NCBI RefSeq assembly: GCF_009176725.1
Contig: NZ_AP020337.1
Coordinates: 558,001 to 622,000 of the forward strand
DNA length: 64,000 nucleotides
Direction: 5' to 3'
Origin: Pseudomonas sp. KUIN-1
GTDB lineage: Bacteria > Pseudomonadota > Gammaproteobacteria > Pseudomonadales > Pseudomonadaceae
Shown in pieces: positions 9,169 to 18,182 of this stretch. The translations under genes were made by a program, and so were the position numbers. A model generated the notes under the pieces. The model saw nothing but the letters and a program-made list of their open reading frames with translations. It searched no databases and was not told where the DNA came from. How positions within the stretch are numbered: position 1 is the first letter of the stretch; each line of letters starts with the position of its first letter.

Positions 9169-10971
9169 TCAGAACCAGTCATCGCGCATTGCCAGACAGG
9201 TGTCATCGCGGTTTTCCAGAATCGTCAGTTCATGATGGCAGCCCGGTACTTCCCACGTCAGGAAATACCGGGCAGCTTGCAGTTTGCCGTGGTAGAAGTC
9301 GCTGTCGGCCGAATTACCCTTACCCAGGCCTTCCTCGGCGCGGATTGCCTGTTCCAGCCAGCGCCAGCCGATTACCGTGTGACCGAATGCCTTGAGGTAC
9401 AGCGCCGAGTTGGCCAGTGTGCTGGTGATCCTGCCTTGCGCCAGATCGCCCAGCAGCCCCAGAGTGACAGCCTGCAAGCGAGCAATCAATTGCTCCAGAG
9501 GCTGGCGCAGTTCAACGAGTGACTCGTGAGCCTGTGCGCGCTCGCAGGTGTTGGCGATCAGGCGCAGCAGTTGCTTGAGGCCGGTGCCACCGTTCTGCGC
9601 CAGCTTGCGCCCGAGCAGGTCCAGTGACTGGATGCCGTGAGTGCCTTCATGAATCGGATTGAGCCGGTTGTCACGGTAGTACTGCTCAACGGGGTACTCG
9701 CGGGTGTAACCATGACCGCCGAGCACCTGAATCGCCAGTTCATTGGCCTTCAGGCAGAACTCCGAAGGCCAGGATTTGACGACGGGGGTCAGCAGGTCCA
9801 GCAGCTCATGGGCGTGCTTGCGGACGTCTTCGGTTTCTCCGGTCTGGGTGTCGTCGAACAGCCGTGAGGCATACAGACACAGGTCGAACGCGCCCTCTAC
9901 GTAAGCCTTCTGGGTCAGCAGCATGCGCCGCACGTCAGCGTGCTGAATGATCGGCACGGGCGTGCTCTCGGGGCTTTTGCTGTCGGGCAGGCGACCCTGA
10001 GGTCGATCCCGGGCGTAATCCAGCGAATACAGATAACCGGCGTAGCCCAACATGACAGCGCCCAGGCCAACGCCGATACGCGCTTCGTTCATCATCTGGA
10101 ACATGTAACTCAAACCGTGATGAGGCTTGCCGACCAGATAGCCAACGCACTCGCCGTTATCGCCGAAATTCAGCGCTGTAGAGGTCGTACCTTTCCAGCC
10201 CATCTTGTGAAACAGACCTGCCAGCAGCACATCATTGCGTTTGCCGAGGCTGCCGTCGTCGTGGACCAGAAACTTGGGCACGATGAACAGCGAGATACCT
10301 TTGACCCCGGCTGGCGCATCTGGCAGTTTCGCCAGCACCAGGTGCACGATATTTTCCGACAGCGAATGATCGCCCCCGGAAATGAATATCTTGTTGCCGC
10401 GCAGCCGATACGTACCGTTATCTGCCGGTCCGGCGCGTGTGCGGATGTCTGACAATGATGAACCCGCATGGGGCTCGGTCAGCGCCATGGTGCCGAAAAA
10501 GCGCCCCTCGATCATCGGTTGCAGAAAGCGTTGCTTCTGCTCGTCACTGCCAAAACTTTCGATCAGGTTTGCGGCGCCCATGGTCAGAAACGGATAGGAC
10601 GTCGTCCCGACGTTGGCGGCCTGGAAGTGGGCAAAGCAGGCCTGCGACAGCAGGGTAGGCAACTGCATGCCACCCACGTCGAAATCACGCGATGCGTTGA
10701 GAAAGCCCGCCGCAATAAATGCGTCCACCGCGGGCTTGACCTCCGGGATCAGAATCGCCTCGCCCTTTTCATAGCGAGGCTCGCTTTCGTCAGCCTTGCG
10801 GTTGTGCGGTGCAAAGTACTTTTCTGCAATGACGCGCGCCGTCCCCAGCGCCGCATCAAAGGTTTCCCGCGAGTGCTCGGCAAAGCGCTCGCGACGCGTC
10901 AGACCTTCGGCGTCCAGCACTTCATACAGCTCGAAAGCCAGATTTCGGGAACTGAGCAGCGACTCGGACAT
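9169..10971 (-). CDS. Acyl-CoA dehydrogenase, DmdC-like long form
   Basis: A FAD-dependent acyl-CoA dehydrogenase of 600 residues, longer than the usual 380 because of a C-terminal extension domain typical of the DmdC-like group. Visible motifs are the FAD/substrate signature GTMALTEPHAGSSLSDIRT (about 180-198), KIFISGGDH, the mid-domain NEARIGVG-LGAVMLGYAGYL stretch, and the C-terminal signature GGHGYTREYPVEQYYRD followed by NPIHEGTHGIQSLDLLGRKL, with the conserved EGT turn. The enzyme introduces a trans-2,3 double bond into an acyl-CoA and passes electrons to ETF. The start was set at the ATG at 10971 (MSESLLSSRN), as in homologues of this length, with AGG about 12 bases upstream; an earlier in-frame start would add 34 residues without family support. 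The substrate cannot be read from sequence: 3-methylmercaptopropionyl-CoA or ordinary fatty acyl-CoA are both possible. It stands alone, convergent with the ART toxin. Confidence 0.88.
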   Translation of the reverse strand: MSESLLSSRNLAFELYEVLDAEGLTRRERFAEHSRETFDAALGTARVIAEKYFAPHNRKADESEPRYEKGEAILIPEVKPAVDAFIAAGFLNASRDFDVGGMQLPTLLSQACFAHFQAANVGTTSYPFLTMGAANLIESFGSDEQKQRFLQPMIEGRFFGTMALTEPHAGSSLSDIRTRAGPADNGTYRLRGNKIFISGGDHSLSENIVHLVLAKLPDAPAGVKGISLFIVPKFLVHDDGSLGKRNDVLLAGLFHKMGWKGTTSTALNFGDNGECVGYLVGKPHHGLSYMFQMMNEARIGVGLGAVMLGYAGYLYSLDYARDRPQGRLPDSKSPESTPVPIIQHADVRRMLLTQKAYVEGAFDLCLYASRLFDDTQTGETEDVRKHAHELLDLLTPVVKSWPSEFCLKANELAIQVLGGHGYTREYPVEQYYRDNRLNPIHEGTHGIQSLDLLGRKLAQNGGTGLKQLLRLIANTCERAQAHESLVELRQPLEQLIARLQAVTLGLLGDLAQGRITSTLANSALYLKAFGHTVIGWRWLEQAIRAEEGLGKGNSADSDFYHGKLQAARYFLTWEVPGCHHELTILENRDDTCLAMRDDWF

Positions 10972-11084
10972 GATGGCGTACCTGTTCTTGGAATGGCTCA
11001 AGTCTAGGTCGGGTTGAGGGGCGAGGGTAGCAAGATTGATTCGGGTGATGGTCGAGCGTGGGTGAGGGGGCATCGAGAGCGGAC

Positions 11085-11230
11085 GCAGAGCGTCCAGAAC
11101 TGCGTGCCAACGCAGAGCATTGGCACGGTAGTCATTGCAGAGCAGGGGAACGGTCGGTGTCTTTCAGACACCTCTCGTTGCGCACGCTCCAGCGTGGGAA
11201 TGCCGTTCTTGACGCTCTGCGTCATCTGTT
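11085..11230. repeat. Intergenic dispersed repeat cluster with inverted repeats
   Basis: The 270-base space between the acyl-CoA dehydrogenase and putA holds short inverted segments: GGACGCAGAGCGTCC (about 11086) matched by GACGCTCTGCGTC near 11210, GTGCCAACGCAGAGCATTGGCAC (about 11104-11127), and CGCACGCTCCAGCGTGGGAATGCCGTTC (about 11179-11206). The words CGTGGGAATGCC, GCCAACGC and GACGCTCTGCGTC also occur, in various orientations, near 42950-43126 and in part near 26180. This is the pattern of extragenic repeats scattered through Pseudomonas genomes. It may act as a transcription end for putA or as a nucleoid or RNase barrier. No gene is seen in it. Confidence 0.6.
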
Positions 11231-11241
11231 ACCGCGCGGCA

Positions 11242-14200
11242 TCAGCCGATCGTCATCAGGCTCGCATTGCCACCCGCCGCCGCAGTGTTGACGCTCAATG
11301 CCCGCTCGATCACCAGACGTTCCAGCGGTACGTTGGTTTCGCCGTGGGACAGGCCGTTGACGCCGACGATGGCACCGCTGCGTTGTGCGATCTGCTGGCA
11401 GATGGCACGTAGCTGATCGGAGTCGCCATGGTGCAGGACGGCGTCGAAGATGACTTCGTCCTTGGCCCAGTCAGGTATCAGTTTGATGCGCGCCTGAACG
11501 TCCTTTGGCAGGCGAGCACGCAGCGGTTTGCTGATGTCGGTTTCCGGCCATACGGCAGAGCTGCCGACCGCCAGTACGGCTGCCAGTTGAATCAGCAGGT
11601 CGTTCTCGTCGTCAGCCAGGCAAAGTACGTGTTCACGCGGCAGGATCGCGTAGCTGTTGCGTTCGCCGGTCGGGCCTGCCAACTGGCGGGTGATGCCGCT
11701 TTGCGATTGCTCGGCGTATTGACTGCACAACGCGTCCAGGTCGCTTTGCTGGTTGTTGGCAGCCCAGGCCTTCAGTGCCTGCAACGGCTTGCCGAGGACT
11801 TCACGCAGGCGGGTATCCGGCGCAGACAGCGCGTCGCTGCGGACGAACGATTTCTCGATAGCATCCTGCGGGCGCGTCGACAGCAGGCGATACAGGTACA
11901 ACGGGCCGCCCGCCTTGGGGCCGGTGCCGGACAGGCCTTCGCCGCCGAATGGCTGAACACCCACCACGGCGCCGACGATGTTACGGTTGACGTAGACATT
12001 GCCGGCATTGACGTTGTCGATGACCTTGGCGATGGTCTCGTCGATGCGCGTGTGCACACCGAGCGTCAGGCCGTAGCCGGATGCATTGATCTGGTCGATC
12101 AGCAGGCCGAGCTCCTTGCGCTTGTAACGCACCACGTGCAGTACCGGCCCGAAGATTTCGCGTTGCAGCTCATCGAAGCTTTCCAGTTCGATCAAGGTAG
12201 GCATCACATAAGTGCCACGCTTGAGTTCGGTGCTGTCGGCGATGGCCACCTGATAGACCGTGCGGCCCTTGTCGCGCATGGCCTGGATGTGTTTTTCGAT
12301 ACCGGCCTTGGCCTCTGCGTCGATTACCGGGCCGATGTCTACCGACAGGCGCTCCGGATTGCCGAGGCGGTTCTCGGCCATCGCGCCCTTGAGCATTTCG
12401 ATGACGCGGTCGGCAGAGTCTTCCTGCAGGCACAGCACGCGCAATGCCGAGCAACGTTGACCGGCGCTGTCGAATGCTGAAGACACCACGTCGATCACCA
12501 CCTGTTCGGTCAGCGCTGACGAGTCGACAATCATCGCGTTCTGGCCACCGGTTTCGGCGATCAGCGGAATGGGGCGACCCTGTGAGTCGAGGCGACCTGC
12601 GACGTTGCGCTGCAGCAGGCGGGCGACCTCGGTGGAGCCGGTGAACATGACGCCTTTGACACGCTCGTCGCCGACCAACCCTGCACCTACGGTTTCGCCG
12701 CGACCCGGCAGCAATTGCACTACGCCTTCCGGAATGCCCGCTTCAAGCAACAGGCGCACGGCCTGTGCGGCGATCAGCGGCGTCTGCTCGGCAGGTTTGG
12801 CCAGCACCGGGTTACCCGCAGCCAGTGCAGCAGCTACCTGACCACTGAAAATTGCCAGCGGGAAATTCCACGGGCTGATGCAGACCACCGGCCCCAACGG
12901 ACGGTGGCCGTCGTTGGTGAAGTCGTTGCGCGCCTGCACGGCGTAGTAACGCAGGAAGTCCACGGCTTCGCGCACTTCGGCGATAGCGTTGGCGAAGGTC
13001 TTGCCCGCTTCACGGACCAGCAGGCCCATCAACGGCTGGATTTCAGCCTCCATCAAGTCAGCGGCACGCTCCAGAATCGCAGCGCGCTCGACAGGCGGAG
13101 TGGCCTGCCAGATCGGACCGGCGCTCAAGGCGCACTGGATGGCGTTATCGACATCCTGCAGGGACGCTTCCTGTACATGACCGACCACGTCACGCAGGTC
13201 CGATGGGTTCAAGGCCGCACTCAACGTGCCTGCGCTGGCCGGGCAGCCCAGCATCGGGGCGGCTTTCCAGTCGTTGTGCGCGGTAGCCAGCAGGGCCGAA
13301 GACAGCGAAGCCAGACGATGTTCGTTGGCCATGTCGATGCCGCTGGAGTTGGCGCGTTCGGTTCCGTACAGGTCACGTGGCAGCGGAATGCGCGGATGCG
13401 GCAGGCCGAAACCGCCTTCCTGGGTCGCCATGCGTTCGATCTGGCTGACCGGATCGGCGACCAGTTCCTGAATCGAGATCGAGTGGTCGGCAATCCGGTT
13501 GACGAACGAGGTGTTGGCGCCGTTTTCGAGCAGGCGACGCACCAGATAGGCCAGCAGCGTTTCATGGGTGCCAACCGGGGCGTACACGCGGCAAGGACGA
13601 TTCAGTTTGCCGTCGGCGACTTTGCCTACAACCTGCTCATACAACGGCTCGCCCATGCCGTGCAGGCACTGGAATTCATACTGGCCGGGATAATAATTCT
13701 GACCGGCGATCTGGTAGATGGCCGCCAGGGTGTGGGCGTTGTGTGTGGCAAATTGTGGATAGATGACTTCCGGTGCCGCGAGCAACTTGCGGGCGCAGGC
13801 GATGTAGGACACGTCGGTGTACACCTTGCGCGTGTACACCGGATAGCCTTCCAGGCCTTCGACCTGGGCGCGCTTGATCTCGCTGTCCCAGTACGCGCCC
13901 TTGACCAGACGGATCATCAGACGATGGCGGCTGCGGCGCGCCAGGTCGATCACGTAATCGATCACATAAGGGCAGCGCTTCTGATACGCCTGAATCACGA
14001 AGCCGATGCCATTCCAGCCGGTGAGCTGTGGTTCGAAACACAGGCGCTCGAGCAGATCCAGCGACAGTTCCAGGCGATCGGCTTCTTCGGCGTCGATGTT
14101 CAGGCCGATGTCGTACTGCTTGGCGAGCAGGGTCAGCGACAGCAGGCGCGGGTACAGTTCATCCATCACCCGCTCGTACTGGGCGCGGCTGTAGCGCGGG

Positions 14201-15195
14201 TGCAGCGCCGACAGCTTGATGGAAATCCCCGGACCTTCGTAGATGCCGCGACCGTGCGAGGCTTTGCCGATGGAGTGGATGGCCTGCTCGTAGGACGCCA
14301 GGTACTTCTGCGCGTCATGTTCGGTCAGCGCCGCTTCACCCAGCATGTCGTAGGAGTAGCGAAAGCCCTTGGCTTCGAAGCGACTGGCATTGGCCAGGGC
14401 TTCACCGATGGTTTCGCCGGTGACGAACTGCTCGCCCATCAGGCGCATGGCCATGTCGACGCCCTTGCGGATCATCGGTTCGCCGCTTTTGCCGATGATG
14501 CGGCTCAGCGAGGATGTAAGGCCCGCTTCATTGTGAGTGGCGACCAGCCTGCCTGTCAGCAGCAGGCCCCAGGTGGCGGCGTTGACGAACAGCGACGGGC
14601 TGTTGCCCAGGTGCGGCTGCCAGTTGCCGTTGCTGATCTTGTCGCGAATCAACGCATCGCGGGTGCCCTTGTCCGGAATACGCAGCAGCGCTTCGGCCAG
14701 GCACATCAGCGCGACGCCCTCCTGGGACGACAGTGAAAACTCCTGCAACAGGCCTTGAACGATGCCCGCGCGACCGCCGGCGCTTTTCTGGTTACGCAGT
14801 TTCTCCGCAATCGACGCGGCCATCTTGTTGGTGGCTTCGGCAACCGGCGCGCTCAGGCGTGCCTGCTCGAGCAGCATAGGCACCACTTCCGGCTCGGGGC
14901 GGCGGTAGGCGGAGGTGATGGCTGCACGTAACACGGACTGCGGTTGAATGCTCTCGGCAAAATCCAGAAAGCATTGCAGCCCCGCCTCTTCTGCCAGCTC
15001 GCCGCGGTCTTCGTTGTCCTTGCCGGCAGCACCGTCGAGCTCCAGCAGGGTTGCACCACTCTCGAGCTTTTCCAGGTAATTGAAAATCGCCTGCTTGATC
15101 AACCAGTGCGGCGTACGGTCGATGGAGTGAGCTGCGGCTTTCAAACGCTCGCGGGTCGGGTCGTCAAGTTTGACGCCCAGAGTGGTGGTGGCCAT
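11242..15195 (-). CDS. putA: Trifunctional PutA: proline dehydrogenase, P5C dehydrogenase and transcriptional repressor
   Basis: This 1317-residue protein has all three parts of long PutA. Residues 1-47 (TTLGVKLDDPTRERLKAAA, then HWLIKQAIFNYLEKLE) form the ribbon-helix-helix DNA-binding domain. Residues about 150-560 are the FAD proline dehydrogenase barrel with RLVKGAYWDSEIKRAQ, YPQFATHNAHTLAAIY and FQCLHGMGEPLYEQV. Residues about 650-1120 are the NAD-dependent glutamate semialdehyde (P5C) dehydrogenase with SPWNFPLAIFSGQVAAALAA, FTGSTEVARLLQRN, catalytic Glu in LIAETGGQNAMIV and catalytic Cys in SAGQRCSALRVL. The C-terminal 150 residues are the usual PutA tail. It oxidises proline to glutamate at the inner membrane; with no proline it represses putA and putP. 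It is divergent from putP, and the intergenic region has five copies of GTTGCA, the core bound by the PutA RHH domain in enteric bacteria, which supports autoregulation. Confidence 0.97.
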   Translation of the reverse strand: MATTTLGVKLDDPTRERLKAAAHSIDRTPHWLIKQAIFNYLEKLESGATLLELDGAAGKDNEDRGELAEEAGLQCFLDFAESIQPQSVLRAAITSAYRRPEPEVVPMLLEQARLSAPVAEATNKMAASIAEKLRNQKSAGGRAGIVQGLLQEFSLSSQEGVALMCLAEALLRIPDKGTRDALIRDKISNGNWQPHLGNSPSLFVNAATWGLLLTGRLVATHNEAGLTSSLSRIIGKSGEPMIRKGVDMAMRLMGEQFVTGETIGEALANASRFEAKGFRYSYDMLGEAALTEHDAQKYLASYEQAIHSIGKASHGRGIYEGPGISIKLSALHPRYSRAQYERVMDELYPRLLSLTLLAKQYDIGLNIDAEEADRLELSLDLLERLCFEPQLTGWNGIGFVIQAYQKRCPYVIDYVIDLARRSRHRLMIRLVKGAYWDSEIKRAQVEGLEGYPVYTRKVYTDVSYIACARKLLAAPEVIYPQFATHNAHTLAAIYQIAGQNYYPGQYEFQCLHGMGEPLYEQVVGKVADGKLNRPCRVYAPVGTHETLLAYLVRRLLENGANTSFVNRIADHSISIQELVADPVSQIERMATQEGGFGLPHPRIPLPRDLYGTERANSSGIDMANEHRLASLSSALLATAHNDWKAAPMLGCPASAGTLSAALNPSDLRDVVGHVQEASLQDVDNAIQCALSAGPIWQATPPVERAAILERAADLMEAEIQPLMGLLVREAGKTFANAIAEVREAVDFLRYYAVQARNDFTNDGHRPLGPVVCISPWNFPLAIFSGQVAAALAAGNPVLAKPAEQTPLIAAQAVRLLLEAGIPEGVVQLLPGRGETVGAGLVGDERVKGVMFTGSTEVARLLQRNVAGRLDSQGRPIPLIAETGGQNAMIVDSSALTEQVVIDVVSSAFDSAGQRCSALRVLCLQEDSADRVIEMLKGAMAENRLGNPERLSVDIGPVIDAEAKAGIEKHIQAMRDKGRTVYQVAIADSTELKRGTYVMPTLIELESFDELQREIFGPVLHVVRYKRKELGLLIDQINASGYGLTLGVHTRIDETIAKVIDNVNAGNVYVNRNIVGAVVGVQPFGGEGLSGTGPKAGGPLYLYRLLSTRPQDAIEKSFVRSDALSAPDTRLREVLGKPLQALKAWAANNQQSDLDALCSQYAEQSQSGITRQLAGPTGERNSYAILPREHVLCLADDENDLLIQLAAVLAVGSSAVWPETDISKPLRARLPKDVQARIKLIPDWAKDEVIFDAVLHHGDSDQLRAICQQIAQRSGAIVGVNGLSHGETNVPLERLVIERALSVNTAAAGGNASLMTIG

Positions 15196-15643
15196 GTGTT
15201 GTCCTCTTTATAGCCACGTGGAAGTGGCATCGGCTTTGGCGCAGATTAGCCTCGGGACAGGGTGGGGTGCAACCGGGTGCAACCCGATTTGCAGAATATT
15301 TTGTGACGTTCCCGGTGAGCGGCTGATAAAAATGGCGCTACGCTCAGTACTGGTGCGTGATTTTTTGTAGATTGCGTTGAAAACGCCCTAAAATGGCGCG
15401 TAAATGCATATGTCACGAGTTTTTTGTAACAGGTGCAACTTGCAGGATGAAATGGGTTGCACCTTGTTTGGATTGTTTAATAGGATTCGTTCCCGCGGTG
15501 CAACCGCCAGTCATTGATTGCCAATCCTTGCGGAGCGATCAGTCAACGCGGTGTCGGGTGCAAAAGCAGGGATGTGCCGAATATCGGTCGCTATTCCCTT
15601 TGGCATCGGGTGCCAACATAAAAACAATGCCAAGGCAGAACTC
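15196..15643. promoter_or_regulatory. Divergent putA/putP control region with five GTTGCA motifs
   Basis: This 448-base space separates the two proline genes. It contains the hexamer GTTGCA five times: on the minus strand at 15268-15273, 15278-15283, 15434-15439 and 15499-15504, and on the plus strand at 15456-15461. The first pair is in a 10-base direct repeat, GGTGCAACCGGGTGCAACC. The 15434/15456 pair is an inverted repeat (GTGCAACTTGC...GGTTGCAC). GTTGCA is the core recognised by the PutA ribbon-helix-helix domain in E. coli, so these are probable PutA operators placed near each promoter and between them. AT-rich stretches at about 15355-15430 may hold the promoters; I could not fix exact -35/-10 pairs. 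The putP ribosome binding site is AAGGCAG just before 15644. Confidence 0.75.
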
Positions 15644-17131
15644 ATGAGTGTCAGCAACCCTACCTTGATCACGTTCGTGATCTATATAGCGGCAATGGTA
15701 TTGATCGGCCTGATGGCCTATCGCTCTACCAACAACCTTTCGGATTACATTCTCGGCGGACGCAGCCTCGGCAGCGTGGTCACCGCTCTTTCAGCAGGAG
15801 CCTCGGACATGAGCGGCTGGCTGTTGATGGGGTTGCCCGGTGCCATCTATATGTCCGGCCTGTCGGAAAGCTGGATCGCCATCGGCCTGATCATCGGCGC
15901 CTACCTGAACTGGCTGTTCGTGGCCGGCCGTCTGCGTGTGCAGACAGAGCACAACGGTGACGCACTGACGCTGCCGGATTACTTCAGCAGCCGTTTCGAA
16001 GACAACAGTGGCCTGCTGCGCATCATTTCGGCCATCGTGATTCTGGTGTTCTTCACCATTTATTGCGCCTCTGGCATCGTTGCGGGCGCGCGTCTGTTTG
16101 AAAGCACCTTCGGCATGTCCTACGAAACCGCCCTGTGGGCCGGCGCTGCGGCGACCATCGCCTACACCTTCGTCGGTGGTTTTCTGGCGGTGAGCTGGAC
16201 AGACACCGTGCAGGCCACGCTGATGATCTTCGCCCTTATCCTGACGCCGGTCATCGTTCTGCTGGCAACGGGCGGCGTCGACACCACCTTTCTGGCGATC
16301 GAAGCGAAAGACCCGACCAGCTTCGACATGTTCAAGAACACCACATTCATCGGCATCATTTCCCTGCTCGGCTGGGGCCTGGGTTATTTCGGTCAGCCAC
16401 ATATCCTGGCGCGCTTCATGGCGGCCGATTCGGTCAAGTCGATTGCCAGCGCCCGACGCATCTCCATGGCCTGGATGATCCTGTGCCTGGGCGGCACCGT
16501 GGCGGTGGGTTTCTTCGGCATCGCTTATTTTTCCGCGCACCCTGAGGTCGCCGGGCCGGTTACCGAGAACCCGGAGCGGGTGTTCATCGAGCTGGCCAAG
16601 CTGCTGTTCAATCCGTGGATTGCCGGCGTGCTGTTGTCGGCCATTCTGGCTGCGGTGATGAGTACGCTGAGCTGCCAGTTGCTGGTGTGCTCCAGCGCGT
16701 TGACCGAGGACTTCTACAAGGCTTATCTGCGCAAGGGCGCTTCGCAGGTCGAGCTGGTCTGGGTAGGTCGGGCAATGGTGCTGCTGATCGCGATCATTGC
16801 CATTCTGCTGGCGGCCAATCCTGAAAACCGCGTGCTGGGCCTGGTGAGTTACGCCTGGGCCGGTTTCGGCGCAGCCTTCGGCCCTGTGGTACTGATTTCG
16901 GTACTGTGGAAGGGCATGACTCGCAACGGCGCTCTGGCCGGGGTCATTATGGGTGCGGCCACCGTGGTGCTCTGGAAACAATTCAGTACCATGGGGCTGT
17001 ATGAAATCATCCCCGGGTTCATCCTGGCCAGCATCGCCATCGTGGTATTCAGCCTGATCGGCAAGCCTGCTTCTGCGTCCATGCAGACCCGTTTCCTGGC
17101 CGCCGAACAGGATTTCAAAGCCAACCGCTGA
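15644..17131 (+). CDS. putP: Sodium/proline symporter PutP
   Basis: A 495-residue sodium:solute symporter with about 13 hydrophobic segments. The start at 15644 (MSVSNPTLITFVIYI) has AAGGCAG upstream and puts the first membrane helix at residues 7-25. Family motifs include LGGRSLGSVVTALSAGASDM followed by SGWLLMGLPGAIYMSG (helix 2, sodium and proline site), TEHNGDALTLPDYFSSRFED, GGFLAVSWTDTVQATLM, GLGYFGQPHILARFMA and AAVMSTLSCQLLVCSSALTEDFY. It imports proline with Na+ across the inner membrane and supplies PutA, encoded divergently. A hairpin follows the stop codon. Regulation by PutA is inferred from the intergenic motifs. Confidence 0.97.
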   Translation: MSVSNPTLITFVIYIAAMVLIGLMAYRSTNNLSDYILGGRSLGSVVTALSAGASDMSGWLLMGLPGAIYMSGLSESWIAIGLIIGAYLNWLFVAGRLRVQTEHNGDALTLPDYFSSRFEDNSGLLRIISAIVILVFFTIYCASGIVAGARLFESTFGMSYETALWAGAAATIAYTFVGGFLAVSWTDTVQATLMIFALILTPVIVLLATGGVDTTFLAIEAKDPTSFDMFKNTTFIGIISLLGWGLGYFGQPHILARFMAADSVKSIASARRISMAWMILCLGGTVAVGFFGIAYFSAHPEVAGPVTENPERVFIELAKLLFNPWIAGVLLSAILAAVMSTLSCQLLVCSSALTEDFYKAYLRKGASQVELVWVGRAMVLLIAIIAILLAANPENRVLGLVSYAWAGFGAAFGPVVLISVLWKGMTRNGALAGVIMGAATVVLWKQFSTMGLYEIIPGFILASIAIVVFSLIGKPASASMQTRFLAAEQDFKANR

Positions 17132-17145
17132 CAGGTCTGACTGAA

Positions 17146-17190
17146 ACACAAACGGCCCGTTCTTCTTCGTGAAGCGCGGGCCGTTGTGTC
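17146..17190 (+). terminator. Probable transcription terminator after putP
   Basis: An inverted repeat ACACAAACGGCCCG ... CGGGCCGTTGTGT with one bulged base forms a strong GC-rich stem around a short loop 15 bases after the putP stop. It is followed by a moderately T-rich GTCTTCAG. The position between convergent genes fits a terminator, possibly used from both sides. Confidence 0.6.
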
Positions 17191-17214
17191 TTCAGGCTGA
17201 GAGCTGCGTGCCGC

Positions 17215-17922
17215 TCAGCTCTGGTTGTGATCGATGTCTAGGTTGTAGAACGTCGCCTTGCCACCCTCCGAGGTGTACCCGGTATTGTCCTGGGTATACA
17301 CCCCCGCCTTGAAGTACAGAGGCTTGTCGCGCCAGGTCTCACTGATGCGCGTGCTCCAGTCCTGATCCTTGGCGCTGACGGACAGTTTTCCGCCCTTGCT
17401 CAGGTGAATGACGTAATTGAATGTCTCATTGAGCTTCACACCCTCTACGATGGTGTAAACCTTGCTTTCATCGTCGTCATAGCGGTTGCGGACTTTTGCA
17501 ACGATATCGCCGGTCTTGGTGTCTTCCTTGTATTGAAACTCGACTTTCAGGAGCGGCTCTGTGCTCTCGTATGCGTGTATTTGTCCGATGACAATCTTGC
17601 CTGAGGAAGGTACTTGGTCGACTTCCAGTTTGGCATTCAGAAAGTTGTCGGCATCCGGGTACACCCAATTATGCAGCGAACCATCGGACCACGTTTCCCG
17701 AAGTTCGCTTCGGGAATATTTGGCGTTCTCGGTTTTAGTGCCGGTGACGGGCGACCAGAACACAATGGCGTCGGTTTTGGATTTGAAATATTTACCGTCG
17801 TAGCCTTTTACTAACTGAGCGGTTTCGATGGTCTTGGGGGGCGACCCCACCGGGATGCTGAGATTCCACGATCCAAGATCTACCATTTTGTCTCCGTCCG
17901 TAAATGTCTTTGTATCGCTCAT
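17215..17922 (-). CDS. Polysaccharide lyase family 7 alginate lyase, no visible signal peptide
   Basis: The protein has 235 residues and is a single PL7 (alginate_lyase2) jelly-roll domain. The three family blocks are present in order: YSRSELRETW (RSELRE block, about 75-84), VIGQIHAYE (QIH block, about 113-121) and LYFKAGVYTQDN (YFKAG-Y-Q block, about 200-211). The catalytic Arg, Gln/His and Tyr positions are therefore kept. The enzyme cleaves alginate, a polymer these bacteria make, by beta-elimination. The start was set at the ATG at 17922; a GTG at 17940 would add six residues. Either way the N-terminus is polar, with no Sec or Tat signal, which is odd for an enzyme acting on an extracellular polymer. 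It is monocistronic, convergent with putP, and not near alginate genes in this window. The 260 bases upstream show no gene. Confidence 0.9.
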   Translation of the reverse strand: MSDTKTFTDGDKMVDLGSWNLSIPVGSPPKTIETAQLVKGYDGKYFKSKTDAIVFWSPVTGTKTENAKYSRSELRETWSDGSLHNWVYPDADNFLNAKLEVDQVPSSGKIVIGQIHAYESTEPLLKVEFQYKEDTKTGDIVAKVRNRYDDDESKVYTIVEGVKLNETFNYVIHLSKGGKLSVSAKDQDWSTRISETWRDKPLYFKAGVYTQDNTGYTSEGGKATFYNLDIDHNQS

Positions 17923-18182
17923 AGAGAAAGCCTCTGGCACGAGGCTTCAGCCAGCTTTTATACGGCTTGTAGGACAATTTGTTAATAAAAAAATGTCGAA
18001 CGGATGGCGTCAAAGTGCTGTCACTTCTTCTGCAGGGCAGAGCCTGTAAGGGGTGCAGAGAATGACCGTTAGTCGGCTAGATCGAACTTTGACAGTAGGG
18101 AAGAGGCGCCTTGCTTCTGCTTTTGGCGAGACGAGGCTAGAGTTATTCCAAAGTATGACGGTCGTCCTGAGTCTCAGGCGTC

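Noticed and set aside
11428..14736. Long plus-strand frames opposite putA
   Set aside because: No start signals or family resemblance; putA fills the region completely.
15395..15420. Possible sigma-54 promoter (TGGC...TGCA) upstream of putP
   Set aside because: The distance between GG and GC is one base short of the strict -24/-12 spacing.
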